NCBI RefSeq assembly: GCF_037976325.1
Contig: NZ_CP150265.1
Location: 2,413,501 to 2,477,500, forward strand
Length of the DNA: 64,000 nt
Direction: 5' to 3'
Origin: Paenibacillus sp. FSL K6-3182
Lineage (GTDB): Bacteria > Bacillota > Bacilli > Paenibacillales > Paenibacillaceae
In this document: piece after piece, positions 35,988 through 44,675 of the stretch
Numbering within the stretch: the first letter of the stretch is position 1
How the letters are laid out: each line of letters opens with the position of its first letter
Program-made: the position numbers and the translations under genes
Notes under the pieces: model-generated
Seen by the model: only the letters and a program-made list of their open reading frames with translations
The model's database searches: none
Told to the model about the DNA's origin: nothing

Positions 35988-36824
35988 ATGTCCGTTACCG
36001 CTCGTTTAAATCGTTTATTTAGTGAACAAGGCAAGTGCTTTGATGTCGCGATCGATCATGGCTTTTTCAATGAATATTCATTCTTGGCTGGCATTGAGAA
36101 TATGAAAGCAGCAATCGAGACCATTGTACGTGCCAATCCCGATGCGATACAGCTTAGCGTTGGTCAAGCAGAGCATCTTCAAGCTATTCCAGGCAAAGAA
36201 AAGCCTTCACTCGTGCTGCGTACAGATGTTGCTAACGTATACGGCACGAAGCTTCCTTCACACTTATTCAGTGAACTCATTCATAATCCGGTTGAACAAG
36301 CAGTTCGCCTGGATGCAGCATGTGTCGTTGTAAATCTGCTGCTTCTGCCGGGACAACCGGAGCTTCATCGTCAATGCGTGCAAAATATATCAAAGCTGAA
36401 AACGGAATGTGAGCGTTATGGCATGCCACTTATGGTTGAACCGCTCGTTATGCTTCCGAATGAGCAAAAAGGCGGCTATATGGTCGACGGTGACATTACG
36501 AAGATCGTTCCGCTTGTTCGTCAAGGTACGGAGCTTGGCGCGGATATTATCAAAGCCGATCCATGCGATAACGTAGAGGATTATCATAAGGTTGTAGAAG
36601 CGGCATCAGGCAAGCCGGTATTGCCGCGTGGCGGCGGACGGGCTTCTGACGAAGAAATATTGTCGAGAACTTACGCACTTATGCAGCAGGGAGCTTCAGG
36701 AATTGTATATGGACGCAATGTCATCCAACATAATAATCCAGAGGCGATGACTCGCGCATTTATGGCTGTAGTTCACCAAGGCGCGACGCCTGAGCAAGCA
36801 TTAGCTATTTTGAAAGGAGCGTAA
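35988..36824 (+). CDS. DhnA/LsrF-type class I aldolase
   Basis: About 278 residues, TIM-barrel. It starts with FDVAIDHGFFNE, has Schiff-base Lys in GADIIKADPCDN (near 190), and closes with PVLPRGGGRASDEEILSRT and GIVYGRNVIQH, the phosphate-binding end of the DeoC/FbaB (DhnA) family. It cleaves or transfers ketol units on phosphorylated sugars. Two unrelated aldolases in one operon is unusual; they may act on successive intermediates or on different sugars. ATG 35988 has GGGGTG at eight bases; GTG 35979 overlaps it. Confidence 0.85.
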   Translation: MSVTARLNRLFSEQGKCFDVAIDHGFFNEYSFLAGIENMKAAIETIVRANPDAIQLSVGQAEHLQAIPGKEKPSLVLRTDVANVYGTKLPSHLFSELIHNPVEQAVRLDAACVVVNLLLLPGQPELHRQCVQNISKLKTECERYGMPLMVEPLVMLPNEQKGGYMVDGDITKIVPLVRQGTELGADIIKADPCDNVEDYHKVVEAASGKPVLPRGGGRASDEEILSRTYALMQQGASGIVYGRNVIQHNNPEAMTRAFMAVVHQGATPEQALAILKGA

Positions 36825-36829
36825 TCGGC

Positions 36830-37984
36830 ATGGCGAAAAAAGTCATTCGCTTCGGCGTTATCGGCTGTGGATTAATGGGAAAAGAATTTGCAAGCGCCTC
36901 AGCGCGTTGGTGCCACTTGAGCAATGTGGATTATATTCCTGAGATTACACATGTATGCGATGCGCATTTGCCTGCGACAGAATGGTTCGAGAATAACGTG
37001 CCTAGCGTGAAGAAAACCACTTCCGATTACCGCGAGCTCATTGCGGATCCGGAAGTGGATGCTGTCTACTGCGCAGTGCCGCATAACCTGCATGAGCAAT
37101 TATATATAGATATCATTAAAGCTGGAAAACATTTGCTTGGTGAGAAGCCATTTGGCATCGATGCAGAAGCCAATCAGTCAATTATGAAAGCAATCGTGGA
37201 GAATCCGGACGTGATCGTTCGCTGCTCCTCTGAATTTCCATTCTTCCCGGGAGCCCAACGGATTGTCGAATGGGTTAATCAAGAAAAATTCGGACAAATT
37301 ATCGAGGTTGAAGCCGGCTTCTGGCATAGCAGTGACCTCGATCCGAACAAAACGATCAATTGGAAGCGTCGTATCGGAACTAATGGTGAATACGGCTGCA
37401 TGGGTGATTTGGGCATGCACGTCGCACATCTGCCGTTCCGCTTCGGTTGGAAGCCAGCTAACGTAAGGTCACTGCTTAGTAAAATCGTGCAGGAACGTCC
37501 GGATGGTAAAGGCGGCATGGCCGCTTGTGAAACATGGGATAATGCGATATTGGCATGTGAGGTCAAAACAGATAAGTATAATTTCCCGATGGTGCTTTCC
37601 ATGAAACGGATTGCTCCAGGTCATGCCAATACTTGGTTTATCCGCATTAACGGCACAAAAGGCTCTGCAGAGTTCACGACCAAGAACCCGAAGCAAGTCG
37701 CATTCCTTCCATACGAGCCAGGGGGCGAGCAGGCATGGCATATTTCAGATGTTCCATATAAATCAAGCTATGGAACGATTACTGGAGGTATTTTCGAATT
37801 CGGCTTCTCGGACTCGATTTTACAGATGTGGGCAGCTTTCTGCGATGAGATCGCAAATGGAAAAGACAACCAATCCTCCTTCCAATGTGCGAAACCGGAA
37901 GAAGCGGCCATGAGCCATCAACTATTCACAGCGGCTTTGGAGTCAGAGAAAACGGATAATACGGTTTTGCTGAACTGGGAATAG
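36830..37984 (+). CDS. Gfo/Idh/MocA-family oxidoreductase
   Basis: 384 residues. N-terminal Rossmann fold with GVIGCGLMGKEF and AVYCAVPHNLHEQ, then the family's EKPFGIDAE (Lys of the EKP motif). The C-terminal alpha/beta domain includes GDLGMHVAHLPFRFG, whose His probably takes part in catalysis. These enzymes oxidise or reduce sugars and cyclitols with NAD(P). The substrate is unknown; a sugar related to the L-arabinose pathway is the best guess. It starts five bases after the aldolase stop, with the ribosome site in that gene's end. Confidence 0.88.
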   Translation: MAKKVIRFGVIGCGLMGKEFASASARWCHLSNVDYIPEITHVCDAHLPATEWFENNVPSVKKTTSDYRELIADPEVDAVYCAVPHNLHEQLYIDIIKAGKHLLGEKPFGIDAEANQSIMKAIVENPDVIVRCSSEFPFFPGAQRIVEWVNQEKFGQIIEVEAGFWHSSDLDPNKTINWKRRIGTNGEYGCMGDLGMHVAHLPFRFGWKPANVRSLLSKIVQERPDGKGGMAACETWDNAILACEVKTDKYNFPMVLSMKRIAPGHANTWFIRINGTKGSAEFTTKNPKQVAFLPYEPGGEQAWHISDVPYKSSYGTITGGIFEFGFSDSILQMWAAFCDEIANGKDNQSSFQCAKPEEAAMSHQLFTAALESEKTDNTVLLNWE

Positions 37985-38007
37985 GACTGCTTAAGGGGGA
38001 GGAAAAC

Positions 38008-39048
38008 GTGGAGCTTTACGGAAGGAAATGGAAACGTCGCGAGCTGGAAGCGAGAGTTGGCCGCATTGAGCAAATTGGCGGTGTTGAACGTTATACAAGA
38101 AGTGAAGGGCCTGAAGCGGGAGTAGACACGTTCCGAGTGCGAACCGGAGGGGGGTTATGTTACTGGGTAACGCCAAGCAAGGGAATGGACATTTCACTTG
38201 CTGAAATGCATGGCATACCAGTTAGTTGGTCCTCGAGCAATGGAGAGCCTCACCCTTCTTATTACGATCAGCGAGAAGCGGAATGGCTGCGAACAGCATC
38301 CGGTGGATTGCTTATGACCTGCGGATTATCACAGGTTGGATCGCCAGGTAAAGACAGCGACGGTGTTTACGGTCTTCATGGCCGAATTCATCATACGCCA
38401 GCACGTCAAATTTCATCTTGGTCAGAATGGGCGGGTGATGATTATGTGCTGCGAGTCCGTGGAGTCATAGAGGAGACCTCGATTTTTGGAGAGCATCTAC
38501 GCCTGACTAGAACAATAACTAGCCATTTAGGTGAAAATCGCATAACGATCCTAGATTCCGTTCAGAACGTTGGATTCCGTCCTGCGCCTCATATGATGCT
38601 ATATCATTTCAACTTCGGATTCCCGCTGCTTGCCGAGGACACGACAGTGGAACTTCCGAAAGGAAGAACGTCAACTCGCGACAGCGATATGGATATGAGA
38701 AGGATGGGATTATGGCAATCGCCTGATCCTACCTTTAGAGAACAAGTGTATTATCATAAACCTGATCAAAGCAAGGATGCGGTCTTTGCACGTATTCATA
38801 GTCCCTCATTCCCGATTCGTCCTGCAAACAATAATTCACATGGCTTATCGGTAGAATTGGAATGGGATCCTGTCACGCTTCCGAAATTCGTTCAGTGGCG
38901 AATGCCAGGATCAGGTGAGCATGTACTCGGACTGGAGCCTTCTAATTGCTGGACGAGAGGAAGGATGGACGAAAGGGAGAGAGGATCGCTCCGTATATTA
39001 GAGCCGAGTGAAACCGTCGATTATCGATTGGAATTGCGATTTATTTAA
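38008..39048 (+). CDS. DUF4432 aldose-epimerase-like protein
   Basis: 346 residues with the galactose-mutarotase-like beta-sandwich pattern: RTGGGLCYWVTPSKGMDISLAEM, SGGLLMTCGL, GLHGRIHHTPARQI (His pair typical of mutarotase active sites), and HMMLYHFNFGFPLL, with HVLGLEPSNCW near the end. DUF4432 members are thought to be sugar epimerases/mutarotases and often accompany pentose or lyxose genes. GTG 38008 follows GGGGGAGG. Probably equilibrates the sugar anomer or epimer entering AraA; not proven. Confidence 0.82.
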   Translation: MELYGRKWKRRELEARVGRIEQIGGVERYTRSEGPEAGVDTFRVRTGGGLCYWVTPSKGMDISLAEMHGIPVSWSSSNGEPHPSYYDQREAEWLRTASGGLLMTCGLSQVGSPGKDSDGVYGLHGRIHHTPARQISSWSEWAGDDYVLRVRGVIEETSIFGEHLRLTRTITSHLGENRITILDSVQNVGFRPAPHMMLYHFNFGFPLLAEDTTVELPKGRTSTRDSDMDMRRMGLWQSPDPTFREQVYYHKPDQSKDAVFARIHSPSFPIRPANNNSHGLSVELEWDPVTLPKFVQWRMPGSGEHVLGLEPSNCWTRGRMDERERGSLRILEPSETVDYRLELRFI

Positions 39049-39072
39049 ACACATTCTAAGGAGGATAAAGGT

Positions 39073-40572
39073 ATGCTGCAGACTAAGCCTTATGTATTTT
39101 GGTTCGTAACCGGAAGTCAGGGACTGTATGGTGAAGATGTTTTGTCAAAAGTGGAGGACAACGCGAAGGAAATGGTCGCTGGGCTGGATCAAGACGATGC
39201 TCTTTCTTATAAAATCATATTTAAAGCAGTCGTAACAACGCCGGAAGCTATCCGTCGTGTCTGTCTGGAAGCGAATTCAGACGATCATTGTGCGGGAATC
39301 ATTACTTGGATGCATACGTTCTCGCCAGCAAAAATGTGGATCTCAGGCCTTACCCAACTGCGTAAGCCGTTGCTTCACTTTCATACGCAGTTTAATGTAG
39401 ATATTCCATGGGACAGCATTGACATGGATTTCATGAATTTGAATCAAGCGGCACATGGCGACCGAGAATTCGGATTTATTGGAGCCCGTCTTGGCATAGC
39501 CCGTAAAATCATTGCAGGTCACTGGAAAGACGTGCAAGTACGCAGCAGAATCGGTTCTTGGATGAGAACGGCTGCCGGCTTTACGGAAAGCCAAACGATG
39601 AAGATCGCTCGTTTCGGTGATAACATGCGTTATGTCGCCGTCACGGAAGGCGATAAAGTAGAAGGACAAATAAGGTTCGGTTGGTCGGTGAACGGTTATC
39701 CTGCAGGTGATCTGGCTGAACGTGTGCAGGATGTCACGGATGGACAAGTCAAGGAATTGATGGATGAGTACTCAGAGCTTTATGACTTCACAGAGAACGG
39801 CCAACGTGAAGGCACCGAGCGTGATGCGATTCGGGAACAAGCACGTATCGAGATAGCATTAAAAGCGTTTCTTCAAGAAAGCGGTTACAGTGCATTTGTA
39901 ACAAGCTTTCAGGATTTACACGGCTTGAAACAGCTGCCTGGGCTAGCTGCGCAGCGACTTATGGCTGCCGGATACGGCTTCGGAGCAGAGGGTGATTGGA
40001 AAACGGCCGCTCTTGTTCGCATTATGAAAATAATGGCTGAAAACAAAGGCACGTCCTTTATGGAAGATTATACATATCACATGCAGGAAGGCAATCAGCT
40101 TGTGCTCGGCGCTCATATGCTAGAGATATGTCCGACAGTTTCCGTCAGCAAGCCAAAGATTGAGGTTCATCCGTTGTTCGTCGGTGGTAAAGCCGATCCG
40201 GCTCGTCTCACTTTTAATGGGAATAGTGGTAAAGCAATCAATGCTACCGTAGTTGATCTTGGAGACAGATTTCGTCTGATAGTGAACGAAGTAACTGCTG
40301 TGAAGAATGAGAAGGAAATGCCGAACCTGCCGGTAGCGCGTGTTCTGTGGAAACCTGAGCCGTCGTTATCAGATGCTGCGGAAGCGTGGATTTTGGCTGG
40401 CGGCGCGCACCACTTTGGTTTCTCTTTTCATGTTACAAGCGAGCAGATGGCTGACTGGGCTAAGATGGCCGGTATCGAATGCATCATTATCAATCAGACC
40501 TCTACGATGACGAGCTTGGAGAACGAGATTCGTTGGAATGATCTATATTACCGTTTGAACCATAAATACTAG
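39073..40572 (+). CDS. araA: L-arabinose isomerase
   Basis: 499 residues, the usual length for AraA, and recognisable from end to end: WFVTGSQGLYGEDVL, LHFHTQFN (with DIPWDSIDMDFMNLNQAAHG), RIGSWMR and FGDNMR. The Mn-binding/catalytic residues are at E306 (EGDWKTA), E331 (FMEDYTYH), H348 (GAHMLE) and H446/H447 (GGAHHF). It interconverts L-arabinose and L-ribulose in the cytoplasm. AAGGAGG precedes ATG 39073. No AraD-type epimerase and no standard AraB follow, unlike the classical araABD operon; instead, aldolases and a GlcDF-like oxidase flank it. Confidence 0.95.
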   Translation: MLQTKPYVFWFVTGSQGLYGEDVLSKVEDNAKEMVAGLDQDDALSYKIIFKAVVTTPEAIRRVCLEANSDDHCAGIITWMHTFSPAKMWISGLTQLRKPLLHFHTQFNVDIPWDSIDMDFMNLNQAAHGDREFGFIGARLGIARKIIAGHWKDVQVRSRIGSWMRTAAGFTESQTMKIARFGDNMRYVAVTEGDKVEGQIRFGWSVNGYPAGDLAERVQDVTDGQVKELMDEYSELYDFTENGQREGTERDAIREQARIEIALKAFLQESGYSAFVTSFQDLHGLKQLPGLAAQRLMAAGYGFGAEGDWKTAALVRIMKIMAENKGTSFMEDYTYHMQEGNQLVLGAHMLEICPTVSVSKPKIEVHPLFVGGKADPARLTFNGNSGKAINATVVDLGDRFRLIVNEVTAVKNEKEMPNLPVARVLWKPEPSLSDAAEAWILAGGAHHFGFSFHVTSEQMADWAKMAGIECIIINQTSTMTSLENEIRWNDLYYRLNHKY

Positions 40573-40667
40573 ATGTTTTTATGACGAGAAACCAACGCTC
40601 CTGTCTGTTGTGCGCTATAAAGAGCCGTTTGTGTTTCTCGTCCATTTTCATTCCGGGGGGACTTGCG

Positions 40668-42083
40668 ATGTTGAGTATTGAAGTTAAAAGTGAGTTAAAA
40701 ATGATTGTAGGCGATTCCTATTTTAAAGACGATCCCCAGTCGCTGATTACCCATTCCTATGACGGTACGCCGATGCAGCAAGCACTGCCTGATGGCGTCA
40801 TTTATCCGGAAACGACCGATCAGATTTCAGCAATTATGAAGGTTCTCCATCGTCATCGTATTCCCTTGATCACCCGCGGCTCGGGAACCAACTTATGCGG
40901 AGGAACTGTTCCTGTTACTGGTGGCGTTGTAATGGTTATGCACAGAATGAATCGGATATTGGAGATTGATCTTGAAAATTTGACGGCGGTTGTACAACCC
41001 GGCGTGAACACGAAGCAGTTTATCACTGAGGTTGAAAATCTAGGGCTTTTTTACCCGCCTGATCCGAGCAGTATGTCCATTTCCACAATCGGTGGAAATA
41101 TTGCAGAATGCTCTGGCGGTCTCCGTGGTCTCAAATACGGAACGACCAAAGATTATGTTATCGGACTCGAAGCAGTTTTAGCCAATGGTGATATATTGCG
41201 AACGGGCGGAAAGCTGATGAAGGATGTGGCTGGTTACGATCTTACGAAGCTTCTTGTCGGCTCAGAGGGAACGCTTGCCGTTATTACGGAGGCTACACTT
41301 AAGCTTATTCCGCCTCCAAAAACAAAAAAAACGATGCTGGCGATGTACAGAGATATCAATGGAGCTGCGAGAACGGTATCCAAAATCATTGAAAACCGGA
41401 TAATTCCTGCGACGCTGGAGTTTATGGACAGTCCAACCATTCAGGTAGTCGATGATTATGCGAAGCTCGGATTGCCAAGGGATATGGAAGCGATTTTGCT
41501 TATCGAGCAGGATGGCGAAGCTGAGACAGTTGAGCGAGACATAGCTATGATTGAAGAAATATGCCGAAGTGAGCAGGCTGATCGTATTGATGTTGCAGAA
41601 ACCGCAGAGGAAGCACTGAAATTAATGACAGCGCGCCGCAGTGCGTTCACGGCGTTAGCGAGACTGAGGCCTACGACGATACTTGAGGATGCAACTGTCC
41701 CACGTTCAAAGATTGCTGACATGGTTTTGGAAATAAACCGTATTGCCAAGAAACATAATGTTCAGATTTGCACCTTCGGGCACGCAGGCGATGGTAATCT
41801 ACATCCTACGGCAACTACGGATGCTCGAGATCATGAAGAGGTGCATCGCGTGGAGGCCGCGTTCGAGGAAATCTTCGAAGCAGCGATCCGTTTGGGAGGT
41901 ACTATTACGGGGGAGCATGGAGTTGGTATCGTGAAGGCTCCATTCTTAGAATGGAAAGTAGGTACGGCGGGTATTGAAGTGATGAAAGCGATCAAGTCGG
42001 CGTTTGATCCACTGAACATTCTTAATCCAGGAAAAATGTTCGCGAAGGAAACAAGGAAAAGGGTGGTAATCGGACATGCATGA
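40668..42083 (+). CDS. glcD: FAD-linked oxidase subunit, GlcD-like
   Basis: About 471 residues, the normal GlcD size. An FAD-binding (PCMH) domain includes TRGSGTNLCGGTVPVTGGVV and PPDPSSMSISTIGGNIAECS; the FAD oxidase C-terminal domain includes FGHAGDGNLHPT and GTITGEHGVGIVKAPFL. It should oxidise glycolate or D-lactate with electrons passing to the iron-sulfur subunit and on to quinone. ATG 40581 gives a Cys/Phe-rich tail with no support; ATG 40668 has GGGGGGAC upstream and is preferred. It overlaps the iron-sulfur gene by eight bases. Confidence 0.88.
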   Translation: MLSIEVKSELKMIVGDSYFKDDPQSLITHSYDGTPMQQALPDGVIYPETTDQISAIMKVLHRHRIPLITRGSGTNLCGGTVPVTGGVVMVMHRMNRILEIDLENLTAVVQPGVNTKQFITEVENLGLFYPPDPSSMSISTIGGNIAECSGGLRGLKYGTTKDYVIGLEAVLANGDILRTGGKLMKDVAGYDLTKLLVGSEGTLAVITEATLKLIPPPKTKKTMLAMYRDINGAARTVSKIIENRIIPATLEFMDSPTIQVVDDYAKLGLPRDMEAILLIEQDGEAETVERDIAMIEEICRSEQADRIDVAETAEEALKLMTARRSAFTALARLRPTTILEDATVPRSKIADMVLEINRIAKKHNVQICTFGHAGDGNLHPTATTDARDHEEVHRVEAAFEEIFEAAIRLGGTITGEHGVGIVKAPFLEWKVGTAGIEVMKAIKSAFDPLNILNPGKMFAKETRKRVVIGHA

Positions 42084-43428
42084 GAAAAGCATAGACAAGC
42101 CGAGAAGTCCGATGGCTTCTAAGCTCGCAGCCAAACTGGATTATGAGCAGCTAACTAATTGCATGCGCTGCGGATTTTGTCTCCCTGCTTGTCCGACCTT
42201 CAGGGAAACCGGTATTGAGGCAGAGTCACCAAGAGGACGAATCGCCTTAATGAAAGCGGTTGTTGACGGCATAATGGAGCCTGACCAGCAATTTGAGGAG
42301 CAAATGGATCATTGTCTTGGCTGCCGAGCGTGCGAACCTGCTTGTCCCGCCGACGTGAAATACGGGCAGCTTATCGAACAAACGCGGGATGCAATTGAAG
42401 AACATACCGATCGGCATCGTTGGTGGGTAAAAGGGATTCGCCGCACCGTATTAAAAGAGATGTTCCCTCATCAAAAACGGATGCGACTGCTGGGTGGCGC
42501 TCTTAAGGCCTACCAGAAAACAGGGCTTCGCAAAGTCGCTCACGCCAGCGGGATGATGAAGCTGTTTCCATCGCATTTGCGGGAGATGGAGAACATATTA
42601 CCTGACACATCATATAAAGGAGTGGCCGAGAAAATCGGGGTCAGGCACTTGGCTAAAGGGGAAAGAATCGCTACCGTTGCATTATTTCGAGGCTGCCTCA
42701 TGGATATGATGTTTACGCAAACCAACATCCATACCGTTAAATTGTTAACGGAATCGGGATTTGACGTGCTCATACCCGTGACTCAAAATTGCTGCGGCGC
42801 CTTGCACGCCCACAGTGGGGAGTCCGAAGAAGCCAAATCTCTGGCGCGGGTGAATATCAGAGCCTTTAAGGATGCGAACGTCGATTTTATCGTAACCAAT
42901 GCGGGAGGCTGCGGAGCAATACTGGTCGAATACGATCATTTACTCCATGATGATCCGAATTGGAAAGCAGATGCCAAATGGTTTGCCGAGCGGGTTATTG
43001 ACATTTCCGATCTTCTGGTTCGGATAGGCCGCAAGCTGCAGTTCTCAGAACGAGGTAAAAGTAAAGCGGAGAAAGCACTCCGTATAACATATCAAGATTC
43101 TTGTCATCTCCGTAATGTCATGCGTGCATCGGATGCACCAAGAAAGCTTATGGGAGAGATTGATGGCGTAAATTATGTTGAAATGAAAGAAGCGGATCGC
43201 TGCTGCGGCTCTGCAGGTATTTATAATGTGACTCAACCGGAAATGGCGGGACAAATACTGGAGCATAAGATGGTGCACGCAAATAATACACAGGCGGAAT
43301 ACATTGTGACCAGCAATCCTGGCTGCTTGCTGCAAATGAAGCATGGGATTGAGAAGCACGGCTCTCCTGAACGAGTGAAAGCTGTCCATATCGTGGATTT
43401 TCTATTTGATCGATTGAACATCGATTAG
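42076..43428 (+). CDS. glcF: Iron-sulfur oxidase subunit, GlcF-like
   Basis: 450 residues. Two ferredoxin-type clusters (CMRCGFCLPACP near residue 30; CLGCRACEPACP near 80) are followed by two CCG domains (CCGALHAHSG near 236; CCGSAGIYN near 376) that bind further cofactors. It forms the electron-transfer partner of the GlcD-like protein; the classical third subunit GlcE is absent, as in many Firmicutes. The start overlaps the end of glcD, so subunits are co-translated. Glycolate is favoured over lactate only because of the aldolase context. Confidence 0.88.
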   Translation: MHEKSIDKPRSPMASKLAAKLDYEQLTNCMRCGFCLPACPTFRETGIEAESPRGRIALMKAVVDGIMEPDQQFEEQMDHCLGCRACEPACPADVKYGQLIEQTRDAIEEHTDRHRWWVKGIRRTVLKEMFPHQKRMRLLGGALKAYQKTGLRKVAHASGMMKLFPSHLREMENILPDTSYKGVAEKIGVRHLAKGERIATVALFRGCLMDMMFTQTNIHTVKLLTESGFDVLIPVTQNCCGALHAHSGESEEAKSLARVNIRAFKDANVDFIVTNAGGCGAILVEYDHLLHDDPNWKADAKWFAERVIDISDLLVRIGRKLQFSERGKSKAEKALRITYQDSCHLRNVMRASDAPRKLMGEIDGVNYVEMKEADRCCGSAGIYNVTQPEMAGQILEHKMVHANNTQAEYIVTSNPGCLLQMKHGIEKHGSPERVKAVHIVDFLFDRLNID

Positions 43429-43497
43429 TAATGAAGTAGTTTCAAGTAGTAAAATGTTTAAAATAGACGAAAACATTATGAAATGAAACATATTTTG

Positions 43498-43562
43498 TTG
43501 ATTTCCAAGAATTCATTCCATACAATAAAGGTACAACCTTTCGGAAATGTAATCGTTTATTG
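43498..43562 (+). promoter_or_regulatory. DeoR gene promoter with cre-like site
   Basis: -35 TTGATT (43498-43503), 17-base spacer, -10 TACAAT (43521-43526). Downstream, TGTAATCGTTTATT (43549-43562) differs from the CcpA cre consensus at one or two positions and would block elongation. ATGTTT and AAACAT half sites lie just upstream (43454-43490). Confidence 0.55.
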
Positions 43563-43604
43563 CTTTTGCTTAAAAACCATCTGCTGGAGATATGAGGGAG
43601 TGCC

Positions 43605-44360
43605 ATGAAGGACGACTTGAATGACAGACAAAAACAAATAATTCAACAGTTACAGACCAAAGGTGAGGTCAAAATATCGGAATTGAAGGAACACTTCGAC
43701 GTAACGGATATGACTGTGCGAAGAGATTTGGAGAAAATGGAACGCAGCGGCCTGCTTAAAAGAACGTTCGGTGGCGCCATTCTTGCATCAAAAGATGTTG
43801 CCCTGGGAGAGCGTTCTATTGTACGAGGAGTAGAGAAAGAACGAATCGGGCGTCTTGCAGCCAGCTTAGTGCAGCCTGGTGAATCGATATTTATTGATGG
43901 AGGTTCTACGACGCTTCAGATTGCACGGCATCTTCCGGAAGATGCCAATATTACCGTTGTTACGAATGCTATTAACGTAGCTGCCGAGTTGTCAGAAAAA
44001 AGGATTCCGACCATAGTTCTTGGTGGCATATTAATGGATACGACCAAGTCAATGGTTGGGCCTGTCACTCTGGAGACGATTTCTCGTATGGCATTTGACA
44101 AGGTGTTCTTAGGAGCAACGGGACTTCATCCTCAGCACGGATTCAGCAACTCCAATATGCATGAAGCAGAAATCAAGCGTGTTGCCATTCAAAAAGCAAA
44201 AGAGTCGTATATTGTAATTGATCACTCTAAGTTCGGTACGAGCATGCTGGTTTCTTTCGCGGATTTGAAAGTTGTCACAGCAATAATTACGGACGAAAGA
44301 CCGAATCAAGAAATGGTTTCCATTTGTCAAACCGCCGAGACAACCATCTTCTTAGCATAG
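43605..44360 (+). CDS. DeoR-family sugar-phosphate-responsive repressor
   Basis: 251 residues. N-terminal helix-turn-helix (DRQKQIIQQLQTKGEVKISE, then VTDMTVRRDLEKME) and the DeoR effector domain: IFIDGGSTTLQIARHL, VTNAINVAAEL, GATGLHPQHGFSN and DHSKFG. Family members sense phosphorylated sugars. It sits at the end of the pentose cluster, has its own promoter, and likely represses the divergent kinase and aldolase-isomerase operons through ATGTTT/AAACAT sites. Confidence 0.92.
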   Translation: MKDDLNDRQKQIIQQLQTKGEVKISELKEHFDVTDMTVRRDLEKMERSGLLKRTFGGAILASKDVALGERSIVRGVEKERIGRLAASLVQPGESIFIDGGSTTLQIARHLPEDANITVVTNAINVAAELSEKRIPTIVLGGILMDTTKSMVGPVTLETISRMAFDKVFLGATGLHPQHGFSNSNMHEAEIKRVAIQKAKESYIVIDHSKFGTSMLVSFADLKVVTAIITDERPNQEMVSICQTAETTIFLA

Positions 44361-44675
44361 ATATCATTAATTGAATTTGTCTCTACGCTTATGTTTTATG
44401 TATCACTTAATTGTTATTGAAATGAAATCGATAAGGATGAATGAACCAATCGTTGTGACATCACAATGGTTGGTTCATTTTTATTGCCGAATATTATGCA
44501 GAATCTACGTTGTCTACCAACCAAACTAGTTATGCTTGATCAGATTCATCAAATATTGAAGCCAAAATACCACCAAAACACATAGCAGTTTCAAAGATAA
44601 GTACATGTTAATAGAGATGGACGAAGTGATAGGATAATGATGTTAAGAAGGGATCCTATCACGGGGGGTATTTAA
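44361..44675 (+). other. Spacer with terminator and leader of the beta-helix gene
   Basis: A strong hairpin ATGAACCAA / TTGGTTCAT with inner TTGTGA / TCACAA (44441-44478) followed by TTTTTA ends the DeoR transcript. The remaining 195 bases carry the GGGGGG ribosome site at about 44662 but no promoter I would defend. Confidence 0.75.

Noticed and set aside
39073..40572. L-fucose isomerase as alternative for AraA
   Set aside because: All AraA landmarks and metal residues are in register and the length matches AraA.
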